Origin: Bacillota bacterium | GTDB lineage: Bacteria > Armatimonadota > HRBIN16 | NCBI GenBank assembly: GCA_023511455.1 | Contig: JAIMBJ010000009.1 | Location: forward strand, 1 to 64,000 | Direction: 5' to 3' | DNA length: 64,000 nt | Shown: positions 17,036 to 25,601 of the stretch, in pieces | How the letters are laid out: every line of letters begins with the position of its first letter | Numbering within the stretch: position 1 is the first letter of the stretch | Notes under the pieces: model-generated | Told to the model about the DNA's origin: nothing | What the model saw: the letters and a program-made list of their open reading frames with translations, nothing else | The model's database searches: none | Translations under genes and position numbers: made by a program

Positions 17036-18276
17036 CGCTGCACTCCCTTGTTCGCGCCTGCTTGCTGGCGCGCTTGACGCTCCTGAATCGACTGCAGGCG
17101 TGCCTCCCACGCCTCGGCAGGGTCAATCCCGCCTGGCAGCGCCTCGTCCCACGAACGGTACACCTGGAAGGCGCGATGCTCTTTGCGCACGGCTTTCACT
17201 TCCCAGTCGAACTCGTAGTTGCCCCGCCCGTTGAGCAGTTCCGCCACCTCGATGCCGTCCAAGCTCTTGCGCACAACGCACAGCCCTTGAGAGTCGGGGG
17301 AGAGCGGCGTGAGTTGGACGGTCATGCCTTGCTCATCGGCGAGTTTGCGGAAGTGGTCGGGCAGTTCGATTCGGGCGCGCCCGTTCACAAGGCGAGCGGT
17401 GCCGCGCACATACATCGCGACTTCGGGACCTTCGATGTATCCGTACCAGATGTCGCGAGTCGCGTCCTCGGGGTCTGGTACGCAAAAGGCTTTTAGGTCG
17501 GCTCCCAGTACTCCATGCCCATCGCTATTGACATAGATACGTGCCTGCATGGCACCGGCGGCATCGTGAACGGCTATATAGCCATGGTTGGGCAAATCGC
17601 TAGGTACGGTTAGAACCACGTTGATGCTTCCGTTGGCTCCCAATGTTTCCACATCGCCCCAATACAAGCCCCCACCCGCGGCGCTTACGAGAGCCCGCAC
17701 GCGGCTCCAAGTCGGGTCCGTACCGCCGCCGAGCGAGAAGTAGCTCCCTCCGACATTCAGGTCGCCCGTCGTGCGGAGAGTGTCCCAGATGCCGATGATG
17801 CCGTTGCCGGGAATCTCCAAAGTGGCGGTGTTTGCTTGGCTTTGCCCGAATAGGTTGCCTGGCAGAATTTGAAACGTGGTGTGGTTATCGGGATTGGCAA
17901 AGTAGGCATTGCCAGCCACATGCAAGAGCGCCTGCGGATTGAGCGTGCTAATCCCAACATTGCCAGCGGACGTGATGTAAAGGTCCGGACCTCCCGTTGC
18001 ATCGCCGTAGAGCTTCAAGCCATTGTAGCCCATCAGCAGACCCAATCCGAAAATGCCGGAATCATTGGCAAGACGAATATTACCGTCAACGTGCAATCGC
18101 TCCGCAGGGCTGCTCGTGCCAATGCCGACACGCCCGTTGCCCAGAATGGTCATCACCTCGCTGCCCGCGGGCGCGTTCAAGAACGAGAAGCGGTTGGTGG
18201 CGTTGTGCAGGTGAAGCCGAAACTGGGCAGGTCCGACGCCGAAGCCCATCACATCGTTGTACCCGTGCCCTGCCAA
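17032..18276 (-). CDS. C-terminal part of a frameshifted secreted tail-fibre-like protein
   Basis: The frame opens inside a segment (AGHGYNDVMGFG) that looks like the direct continuation of the 18249-18782 frame. It holds repeats of the GNGRVGIGTSSPAERLHVDG type common in tail-fibre-like and surface proteins. After these comes a well-formed C-terminal domain (DLKAFCVPDPEDATRDIWYGYIEGPEVAMYVRG...). The TTG at its head has no ribosome site, so I do not think it is an independent gene. It ends with an ATGA overlap to the next gene. Confidence 0.75.
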   Translation of the reverse strand: MAGHGYNDVMGFGVGPAQFRLHLHNATNRFSFLNAPAGSEVMTILGNGRVGIGTSSPAERLHVDGNIRLANDSGIFGLGLLMGYNGLKLYGDATGGPDLYITSAGNVGISTLNPQALLHVAGNAYFANPDNHTTFQILPGNLFGQSQANTATLEIPGNGIIGIWDTLRTTGDLNVGGSYFSLGGGTDPTWSRVRALVSAAGGGLYWGDVETLGANGSINVVLTVPSDLPNHGYIAVHDAAGAMQARIYVNSDGHGVLGADLKAFCVPDPEDATRDIWYGYIEGPEVAMYVRGTARLVNGRARIELPDHFRKLADEQGMTVQLTPLSPDSQGLCVVRKSLDGIEVAELLNGRGNYEFDWEVKAVRKEHRAFQVYRSWDEALPGGIDPAEAWEARLQSIQERQARQQAGANKGVQR

Positions 18277-18782
18277 ATCGCCAGCTTCGTGTTGGCGTTA
18301 TCGCCACCTAACGACAGGCGGGCAAATGGGCTGTTTGTGCCAATCCCGACATTCCCGTCGTTGTAGAAGATATTGCTGCCTGCCGTCTGCCACGGGCGCT
18401 GCGAAGAACCTGACGAGCCAGCATACACCGCGTACGGTGTCGGGTTGACCTTCACGCGCGGTGACAGCGTGGTGTAACTGCCAGAACCTGCTGGACGCAC
18501 CGCAATCTGCAGGAAGCGGTCATTGCCGTCCCACACGTGGCCGAAGTCCAGCAACACGGTAAACAGCCCGTGTTGCACGGAAACGCCGGTGCGAGTAAGC
18601 GTAGAACCCACCTGCGAGCCTCCAGAAGCCGCCGTCCAGAGGCTGAACTGCAAGTCGTAGCTGCCGTTCGCGGGGATGCCCGAAGTTTTGAGCATTCCCT
18701 GATAGGTGAAAGATTGCGCCATGATGCTCCCGCTGCAACACAGAAGCAGGGAGAGCATCAGCGCCGTGCGCAGGTTACGCAT
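18249..18782 (-). CDS. N-terminal part of a frameshifted secreted tail-fibre-like protein
   Basis: Begins at ATG 18782 behind AAGGAGG with a signal peptide (MRNLRTALMLSLLLCCSG...MAQ). A domain starting FTYQGMLKTSGIPANGSYDL follows, as seen at the N terminus of many secreted proteins with GIGT repeats. The frame collapses near 18263, after KLAIWQG. One extra G in the GGG run there would give KLAIWQGHGYNDV and join it to the 17032-18276 frame. The intact protein would be about 580 residues. Confidence 0.78.
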   Translation of the reverse strand: MRNLRTALMLSLLLCCSGSIMAQSFTYQGMLKTSGIPANGSYDLQFSLWTAASGGSQVGSTLTRTGVSVQHGLFTVLLDFGHVWDGNDRFLQIAVRPAGSGSYTTLSPRVKVNPTPYAVYAGSSGSSQRPWQTAGSNIFYNDGNVGIGTNSPFARLSLGGDNANTKLAIWQGTGTTM

Positions 18783-18910
18783 GGATGAAACCCTCCTTTT
18801 TGGAAAGAATATGGTCAACGAGAGGTGAAGGCTTCCGTGAGGGCAGACAGTGGGCAGTCTGGGGTATCTCCGCCCTTCTTGGTCGTCATCACTTCGGATT
18901 GACTGTGGGA

Positions 18911-18940
18911 ATGTTAGCATAGATAAACGCCGTTTGTCAA
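18911..18940 (-). promoter_or_regulatory. Promoter of the secreted tail-fibre-like gene
   Basis: Minus strand: TTGACA (18935-18940), 18 bases, TAACAT (18911-18916). The implied leader is about 120 bases. The region 18783-19041 between the two divergent genes holds nothing else I recognise. Confidence 0.55.
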
Positions 18941-19041
18941 GGAGTTTTTGGGATGGGGGTTAAAAAATTGGGTTGCGTTGGCAACAGGAACCTGTCTGTC
19001 TGTAACGAACCCAAAGTTAGTCCAACGTGCGGAGGACGCCG

Positions 19042-22000
19042 ATGAAACGCTGGGCAGCATGGACACTCTTTTTCCTGTGGGGAGTTCCCGTGATGAGCCA
19101 AACCGTCGTGCCAGAATTGGACCCCAACGAGACGCCAGGACAACGCCCCTACGAGATGGTGTGGGCGAACCGCACCGAGCCTGCCCCACCAACCCTCACC
19201 TTCGAGAACCTTCAGGGCTGGACGATGGAGGTCAGCAATGGCGCAGAAGCCATCCTGCAGATCAGCCGGGCGCAAAACGTGTGGAACCGCCCTGTGGCGA
19301 AACTTCGCTACAGGGGAAACGGACAGAGTAACTCCGCCCCACGCGTGGTCATGAACCCGCCGCAACCAGTGCCGGTTCCAGAGGAGGCAAACTGCGTGGA
19401 GCTCTGGGTGTACGGCAACCGCTGGAGCTGGGAGAACCCGCCGGACACACCCCCGGTGGAGATTATCGTCGTGCTGCGCGATAGCACCGGCAACGAACAT
19501 GCCGTGCAGGTCGCCAGAGTGGAGTGGAAGGAGTGGTGGTTGCTGCACCGCAAGCTGCCCGCCGGACTGCAACCGCCTGCCTATCTGGCGCGTATCGAGG
19601 TCAACGGCGGCTGGCAGCCCGAGTGGCGGGAGATTTTTCTGGACTCGATGCGCTTCTACCGCGAGGAGCTGCGCCCGCTGCAGTTCGCGCCGCGCCCCAA
19701 ACGCAACCTGACGCTTTTTGAGGGACAGTCGCCCGGTGCGAACACGGGACCGGGCAAACTACCCTTCCCCACCCGCGAAATGACCATCCTGCCCATGCAC
19801 TTCAGCGGCGCGTTTCAGGGGGGAGTGCGGCGAGAGGACGCCAACCGATACGCTTTCCTGTACGAAGGAAAAGACGGCACACTGGTTTACCGCTTCGACG
19901 CCACCAGAGGGCTGAACGGCATCCGCGCGGCATGGAACGGCAGAGCGGTGCAGAACATTGCCGAAGCAGCCGTGCGCTTCGGGCAGGATACGGTAGAGCC
20001 CGCCCTGACGAAAGTGCGCCAGCAGGGCGGTGTTGTCACCGCTGAGTACTCCGACGGCACGACCCTGCGCCTGCAAATCGTACAGAAGTCGCTGATTATA
20101 GACGTCATCAACCGGTCGGGCAAAGCCACCGACCTGCACTTTGGGCAGTTCACCAACGTGCAACAGCCGCGTGCGATGTACATCCCCTACATCACCTACG
20201 GTAGCTCTCACCCCACGGTGTTGCTCTCGCGTGCGGGTAACCGCTGGGTGTTCACGTCGCTGTGGCTGGACTGGTACCGTTCCAACGGCTCGGAACCGTA
20301 TGGTGCGGAGTACGCCGCGGGCGAGGTGGCACGCATTAACGGAGGCGTGCGCTACCATCCCAAAACCGACGGCACGCGCAACCCGATGTTCGAACGGCTG
20401 TTTCTTACCGTCTCGCCGATGCTGGAGGAGGTGTTGCCCACCATCGCCAACCCAGTGGGATTGCACGCCCATCTGGCGGTGGACAGGCTGTGGCAGGAGA
20501 CATGGGGACCTGCCGACTACGAACAGGAGATGAAGCGCAGCCGCAGGCTCCGCGCCTATGGTATCGAGAAGCTGATTCAGTGCAATCACGAAATCACGTG
20601 GCGCGATGGCGGCGAGAGCTTTACCCTGCGTACCCGTGCTGCGCCGCGTAAGGGGGGTGATGATGCGCTCAAACGCTTCGTGGCGCACCAGCGGTCGCTG
20701 GGGTGGTTCAGCGGGCTATACACCAACTACTGCGACTTCGCCCCCGTGAACGAATACTGGAACCCCGACTTCGTGCAGCGACAGTCCGACGGCGAATGGC
20801 GACCCGCCTGGCCGCGCAACTGGGCGCTCAAGCCGCTCAAGGCGGTGGAGTTCGATTCGGTGCTTGCCCCGCAAATCAAGGCGAAATATAATCCCAACAG
20901 CGCATACACCGACGTGCATACCGCCGTGCCGCCATGGGGCTACAACGACTACGACGCCCGCGTGCCCGGTGCGGGAACCTTCGCGCAGACCTTCTACGCC
21001 TACGGTGAGCTGCTGCGCAACGACTCACGAGTGTATGGAGGTCCCATCTTCTCGGAAGGCACCTACCAGTGGATGTATGCGGGACTGGCGGACGGCAACT
21101 ATGCGCTGGCATACAACAACCGTCCACTTGCGGTGGAACCGCTGCTGCCCGTGTTCGACCTCTACCAGATTCACACCAAAGAGTGCGACATCGGCATGGC
21201 GTGGACATCGTGGTTCTGCGATGCCATCCCCAACTGGCGCGCGCCAGAGAACCTCGACCGCGCCATCGACCGTTTCTTGCTGCATACCCTCGCCTACGGG
21301 CATATCGGCTGGCTGGTGGAGGAAGAGCACGGCATCGAGCGCACCTGCCGTTCCTACTACATGCTGCAGCAGGTGCAGGCGCGGTATGGGCTAATCGCTC
21401 CGCAACGCATCGCCTACTGGGACGGAAGCAAGCTGGTGAGCGTCTCGGAGGCGGTCATTCGCGATTTGCCCCGCACACGCCGACAGCTGTATGTGGAGTA
21501 TCCCAACGGGCTGAAGCTGTGGCTGAACGACCACCCCTCCGAAGAGTGGAAGGTGGCTATCGGCTCGCGAACGTTCGTCCTGCCGCCTGCGGGCTGGCTT
21601 GCATACCAGAAAGATGCCCTGCTGAGCTACTCCGCGCTGGTGGACGGACGCAAGGTCGACTACCTGCGCAGCGACGCCTACATCTATCTGGACGGGCGCG
21701 GAGAGTTCTTCACCACGCCAGAAGCCGCGTCGGATGGAGGACTGGCAATCACCCGCCCTGCGCCCAACCGCTTGCAGGTCATCCACATCAGCGGAAAGCA
21801 GCCGTTCTACATCCGTCGTCCCTATGGGGTACGTGGCAGGCTGGTATCATGCCGCGTTTATGATGTGGAGGGCAACCCGTTGTCCGCTCCTGTCGTGCGA
21901 GATAGCGGCCAGATGACGTGGATTGAGCCTGTCCCGAACGCCGTAGGCTACGTGCTGGAGTTCTCTGGTAAGCAGACCTGGAGCATCGACGCGGAACGAG

Positions 22001-23031
22001 CGGAGGTGATAGCGGGCGGCAGCGTGCAGGTCAAAGCACAGGGGATTGCCCAGGTGCAGTGGCAGGTAGAAAACGGGAAGTATTTAGGGGGCTTCGTTCG
22101 CGCGGATAGCGATTTGCAACCGGGTGACACGGTGGCGGTGCGGGCGCAAGCGGGCAACGAGACGCGCGAAATGCTGCTGCGCGTGGTGGAACCCGTGCGC
22201 TGGCGGTGGGAAACGGGAGGCTGGCAAGACCCCACGCGCCTGCTCCTGCGACCAGTATGGCGCATGAAACCCAAAGCTGGGGAGAAGTTGAGCCTCGAAC
22301 TGAGCGCATCGGGAGGCTGGCGTATCTCGCCCCAGTCGATCAGCGCAGAAGGCGGTAAACTCCCCGCGCAGATAGACCTTCAGGTAGAAACGGACGCCCC
22401 TGCTGGAGCAGAATCCGTGCTGAACATTACCCTCCGCAACGGTATTACCCCTCACCGCACTGCGCTCCGCCTGCGCGTGGTGGAGACGCAGCCCGTGGTG
22501 GCGGATTTGATTAACGCCGTTGACAGGTGGGGCATCGCACGTCGTGGCGAGAAAGAGATGCCAGACCCCGGCGGAACCGGCGCGGTTTACTACACGGGCG
22601 ACCTGCCAGTGGGCGGTTTGACAAAGAAGGGGGTTTTCATGCACCCGCCGTATATGGGTGGCGTCGGGTATGCGTGGGCGGAGTTGAAGCCGCTCACCCT
22701 GCCGAACCAGCCCTGTCGGTTCCACAGCTTCATCGGCATTCGCGATGGCGGTGCGCCCAGCGACGGAGTGTGGTTCCGTCTCGAACTCATTGATGCACAA
22801 GGCAAGGTGCATCGGCTGGCGGAAGGCACTGGCGTCCAGGGTTCGTGGCGTGAACTGCAGGCAGACCTGTCGCCGTTTGCCGGTCAGACGGTGCGCCTGC
22901 GCCTGATTGCCGATGTGGGACCGAACGATGACTCCACAGCCGACTGGGCATCCTGGGGTGAACCCGTCATCATACTGGCATCGCCAGTCAAAGTCATCGA
23001 AGCACGTAAAGAGGAGGTCTCCAGCCGCTAA
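19042..23031 (+). CDS. Large secreted glycoside-hydrolase-like protein
   Basis: A 1329-residue protein with a signal peptide (MKRWAAWTLFFLWGVPVMSQ). An N-terminal beta domain (to about 230) is followed by a beta-sandwich region. A barrel-like central part has many aromatic and acidic residues (LYTNYCDFAPVNEYWNP; GGPIFSEGTYQWMYAG). The C-terminal 150 residues resemble an NPCBM-type carbohydrate-binding domain. I could not fix a GH family; the barrel recalls clan members such as GH101. ATG 19042 has GGAGGA 5 bases upstream. It is first in a likely operon with the next two genes. Confidence 0.6.
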   Translation: MKRWAAWTLFFLWGVPVMSQTVVPELDPNETPGQRPYEMVWANRTEPAPPTLTFENLQGWTMEVSNGAEAILQISRAQNVWNRPVAKLRYRGNGQSNSAPRVVMNPPQPVPVPEEANCVELWVYGNRWSWENPPDTPPVEIIVVLRDSTGNEHAVQVARVEWKEWWLLHRKLPAGLQPPAYLARIEVNGGWQPEWREIFLDSMRFYREELRPLQFAPRPKRNLTLFEGQSPGANTGPGKLPFPTREMTILPMHFSGAFQGGVRREDANRYAFLYEGKDGTLVYRFDATRGLNGIRAAWNGRAVQNIAEAAVRFGQDTVEPALTKVRQQGGVVTAEYSDGTTLRLQIVQKSLIIDVINRSGKATDLHFGQFTNVQQPRAMYIPYITYGSSHPTVLLSRAGNRWVFTSLWLDWYRSNGSEPYGAEYAAGEVARINGGVRYHPKTDGTRNPMFERLFLTVSPMLEEVLPTIANPVGLHAHLAVDRLWQETWGPADYEQEMKRSRRLRAYGIEKLIQCNHEITWRDGGESFTLRTRAAPRKGGDDALKRFVAHQRSLGWFSGLYTNYCDFAPVNEYWNPDFVQRQSDGEWRPAWPRNWALKPLKAVEFDSVLAPQIKAKYNPNSAYTDVHTAVPPWGYNDYDARVPGAGTFAQTFYAYGELLRNDSRVYGGPIFSEGTYQWMYAGLADGNYALAYNNRPLAVEPLLPVFDLYQIHTKECDIGMAWTSWFCDAIPNWRAPENLDRAIDRFLLHTLAYGHIGWLVEEEHGIERTCRSYYMLQQVQARYGLIAPQRIAYWDGSKLVSVSEAVIRDLPRTRRQLYVEYPNGLKLWLNDHPSEEWKVAIGSRTFVLPPAGWLAYQKDALLSYSALVDGRKVDYLRSDAYIYLDGRGEFFTTPEAASDGGLAITRPAPNRLQVIHISGKQPFYIRRPYGVRGRLVSCRVYDVEGNPLSAPVVRDSGQMTWIEPVPNAVGYVLEFSGKQTWSIDAERAEVIAGGSVQVKAQGIAQVQWQVENGKYLGGFVRADSDLQPGDTVAVRAQAGNETREMLLRVVEPVRWRWETGGWQDPTRLLLRPVWRMKPKAGEKLSLELSASGGWRISPQSISAEGGKLPAQIDLQVETDAPAGAESVLNITLRNGITPHRTALRLRVVETQPVVADLINAVDRWGIARRGEKEMPDPGGTGAVYYTGDLPVGGLTKKGVFMHPPYMGGVGYAWAELKPLTLPNQPCRFHSFIGIRDGGAPSDGVWFRLELIDAQGKVHRLAEGTGVQGSWRELQADLSPFAGQTVRLRLIADVGPNDDSTADWASWGEPVIILASPVKVIEARKEEVSSR

Positions 23032-23049
23032 GCTAATCCTGATAAAGAG

Positions 23050-24354
23050 ATGACTTCCCGATGTGTGCAAATAGACCCCTTCCTGGGGCGGTACTACGCG
23101 AACCGCAGTGCGGAGAGTATCGCGGAAGAGATTGCCGCCAACGGCTTTCAGGGTGTGCAATATATCGTCACGCGCGACAGCCGGGTGAACCGCGACCTGC
23201 TGAACGCGCTGCGCCGGCGCAGGATACACGTGGACTACACCACCTTCGGCAACGGCACTTACGACACCACCGACCTGCCGGACGGCTGGCAACAGTGGCG
23301 CATGGTCACCCGCCAGCCCATGAACGATGGCTATACCCGCCTGTGCCTGAATCACCCGGAATACCGCCGCTGGAAGAAAGCACGAATCGCTTCCGTGCTT
23401 CGCCAGTATCCCTTCAATGGGGTACATATCATGGAACCCTTCTGGCCCGAATACCCGGGTCCCACCGCTCCCGCATACGCCTGCCTGTGCGAACGATGCC
23501 GCTCGTTGTTCTCGCAGATGTATCATGCCGAACAACCGCCGGACTTCACCGACGAAGCGCACCCTCGCTTCTGGCGTACTCAGCAGGAACTCTACGCAAA
23601 GTGGGTGGAGTTTCGCGTCAAAAGCCACACGGACTTCTTGAACGACCTGCTGAACGGCGATGGAGGCATCCGCGAAACGCATCCCCGTATTCCGGTTACG
23701 GTCTGGATACTCGCCATCGACGTGCCGGACCCGGTGCGCTTTGTGCAGGAAGTACATGGTCAGGACATCGCAGAGGTGGTTCGGCAGGTACGCCCTGATG
23801 CCGTTTGCCTGCAAACCCACTGGCCCGACTGGCTCAAAGAAAATCTGCCCCCCGATTACGTGAAAGCCTACCAGCCGCTGGTGCGCGCGGCGCGTGCTGT
23901 CCGCCCCGATTTACCGATGATGATACAGGCGGACATCGGCTCGCAACCGCAGAATCGCCGATCGTGGCAGTGGATTGACGCATTTCGGAAGGCGTGCGCT
24001 GCCATCGGTGTGCACAGCACCACCCTTTACGAATACATGCTGGGTATGTATATTTACGCCGAGCCGCCCAGAGTGGTGAAGGCAATGCGTACGGGCAAGA
24101 GTGCCGTCCTGTTAGTTTTCAACAAACGACTGGACGCTCAAAGTGCAGCAAAAAAGAGCCGCTATACCTTTATCCCACCTTTGCCGATAAGCCGTACGGA
24201 GGTGGACGGCAACCTGGTGCGCCTGTATACTGCGCCAATGCAAGCAGGCAAGCGCTATCACCTGACGATACGGGACATCTCTGACGACCCATCTACCCGC
24301 TGGCTACCTGATACTCCTGCGGTCAAACTTCAGGAGCAAACGATTACCCTATGA
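23050..24354 (+). CDS. Putative TIM-barrel hydrolase with C-terminal Ig-like domain
   Basis: A 434-residue protein without a signal peptide. Residues 1-340 look like an alpha/beta barrel of the glycosidase type (GFQGVQYIV, FNGVHIMEPFWPEYPG, VCLQTHWPDW). A CxxC pair (CERC) may bind metal. The last 90 residues resemble a bacterial Ig-like SbsA/CopC-type domain (LLVFNKRLDAQS...LVRLYTAPMQAGKRYHL). Not recognised as a named family. It lies 18 bases after the large sugar-active gene and overlaps the next by 4 bases, which suggests work on the same glycan. Confidence 0.55.
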   Translation: MTSRCVQIDPFLGRYYANRSAESIAEEIAANGFQGVQYIVTRDSRVNRDLLNALRRRRIHVDYTTFGNGTYDTTDLPDGWQQWRMVTRQPMNDGYTRLCLNHPEYRRWKKARIASVLRQYPFNGVHIMEPFWPEYPGPTAPAYACLCERCRSLFSQMYHAEQPPDFTDEAHPRFWRTQQELYAKWVEFRVKSHTDFLNDLLNGDGGIRETHPRIPVTVWILAIDVPDPVRFVQEVHGQDIAEVVRQVRPDAVCLQTHWPDWLKENLPPDYVKAYQPLVRAARAVRPDLPMMIQADIGSQPQNRRSWQWIDAFRKACAAIGVHSTTLYEYMLGMYIYAEPPRVVKAMRTGKSAVLLVFNKRLDAQSAAKKSRYTFIPPLPISRTEVDGNLVRLYTAPMQAGKRYHLTIRDISDDPSTRWLPDTPAVKLQEQTITL

Positions 24355-25478
24355 AAACGGAACGAGGTCAGGTTCCAGTCTCCAACCGACGAAGAGTGCT
24401 GATACTGAATGCCACTTATGCCATAGGGGGGGCGGAGCGCATCCTGCAACTGCTTGCCCTGCAACTTGGCTCGCGGCTCGACGTGCACGTGTGCTCACTC
24501 TATCAACCCGGCGAGATTGGCGAACAGATGCGAGAGGCAGGAATACCTTTCCACGCGATCAATGGACGTTCACGCACCGACTGGCGTGTGCTTCCGCGTT
24601 TCCTCAGCCTGCTGCGGCGGATTCGCCCCGAGGTTCTACTCACCGTAGACGCCCCTGTTGCGGTGCTGTATGCGGTTCTGGTCAAAAGGCTAAAAATCGT
24701 GCGCAAGCTGGTCATCGCGGTACATTCCTTTGGCAAGACCAAACGCACCCGCGAGATGGCGTTTGCCCGTCGCTTTGCCGCCGGAGCCACCGACACCCTC
24801 ATTGCGCTCGCGGAGAGCCACCGCCGGTTCCTGCTGGAACAGGAAGGCTGGCAGGCGCGCGAAGTGGTGGTCATCCCCAACGGTGCGGACCTGCAGCGTT
24901 TCACACCCGACGGCAACAACCTGCGCCAGCAGTGGGCATTATCTCCGGAGACGCCCGCCTTTGGAGTGGTGGCAGGACTGCGCCCGGAGAAAAACCTGTT
25001 TCGCTTTCTGCGAGTGGCTCAGCAGGTGCTGTCTGTCTTGCCGGAATCTCGTGCGTTCGTGGTGGGCGATGGGGAACTGCGTCATGACTTGCAGACATCC
25101 AGCCAGCGGATGGAGTGTGCCTCGCGTATCGTTTTTACGGGTGCGTTACATGACATCCCCGCTGTGTGGCGCAGTCTGGATGTGGCAGTACTCACCTCTG
25201 ATACTGAGGTTTTGCCGATGACGCTGATCGAAGCCGCTGCGTGCGCCGTGCCTGCGGTCAGCACCGACGTGGGAGCCGTGCGCGACGTGGTGCTGGACGG
25301 GCAGACGGGCTTTGTCGTACCAGTGGAGGACGAAGCCGCACTGGCAGAGCGTATCCTGTATCTGCTGCAACACCCCGAAGAGCGACGGACGATGGGCAAA
25401 CGCGCCCGCCAGCACGCAGAAGCCAACTTCGACCTCCATCAAATGGTAGATCGCTACGCACAGGTGCTATCCCTTTGA
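24351..25478 (+). CDS. GT4-type glycosyltransferase
   Basis: A 375-residue GT-B fold enzyme of family 4/group 1. Features are YAIGGAERIL near the N terminus, the nucleotide-sugar region VVAGLRPEKNLFRFL and the E-x7-E motif EVLPMTLIEA around residue 288. A transfer reaction from an activated sugar to a cell-surface glycan or lipid is likely; the acceptor is unknown. ATGA overlap with the preceding gene. Confidence 0.88.
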   Translation: MKTERGQVPVSNRRRVLILNATYAIGGAERILQLLALQLGSRLDVHVCSLYQPGEIGEQMREAGIPFHAINGRSRTDWRVLPRFLSLLRRIRPEVLLTVDAPVAVLYAVLVKRLKIVRKLVIAVHSFGKTKRTREMAFARRFAAGATDTLIALAESHRRFLLEQEGWQAREVVVIPNGADLQRFTPDGNNLRQQWALSPETPAFGVVAGLRPEKNLFRFLRVAQQVLSVLPESRAFVVGDGELRHDLQTSSQRMECASRIVFTGALHDIPAVWRSLDVAVLTSDTEVLPMTLIEAAACAVPAVSTDVGAVRDVVLDGQTGFVVPVEDEAALAERILYLLQHPEERRTMGKRARQHAEANFDLHQMVDRYAQVLSL

Positions 25479-25504
25479 CTTCCTCTCCCCTCTGGTGGTA
25501 ATAT
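25475..25504 (+). promoter_or_regulatory. Promoter of secA
   Basis: TTGACT (25475-25480), 18 bases, TAATAT (25499-25504), overlapping the end of the glycosyltransferase gene. The implied leader is about 90 bases. Confidence 0.55.
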
Positions 25505-25601
25505 CTACGTGTGAAACCGTCGTATGTAAGGATGCGGAAAACACCGACAATCATTACTGCAAACCGATGCTGGTGCCTCGCACGCGCCGAAGGAGTACGC
25601 T

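Noticed and set aside
17032-18276. Independent gene starting at TTG 18276
   Set aside because: No ribosome site, and the sequence joins the upstream frame after adding one base.
22084-23820. 578-codon antisense frame across two plus-strand genes
   Set aside because: Spans the junction of two well-supported genes and has the composition of a reverse-complement shadow.
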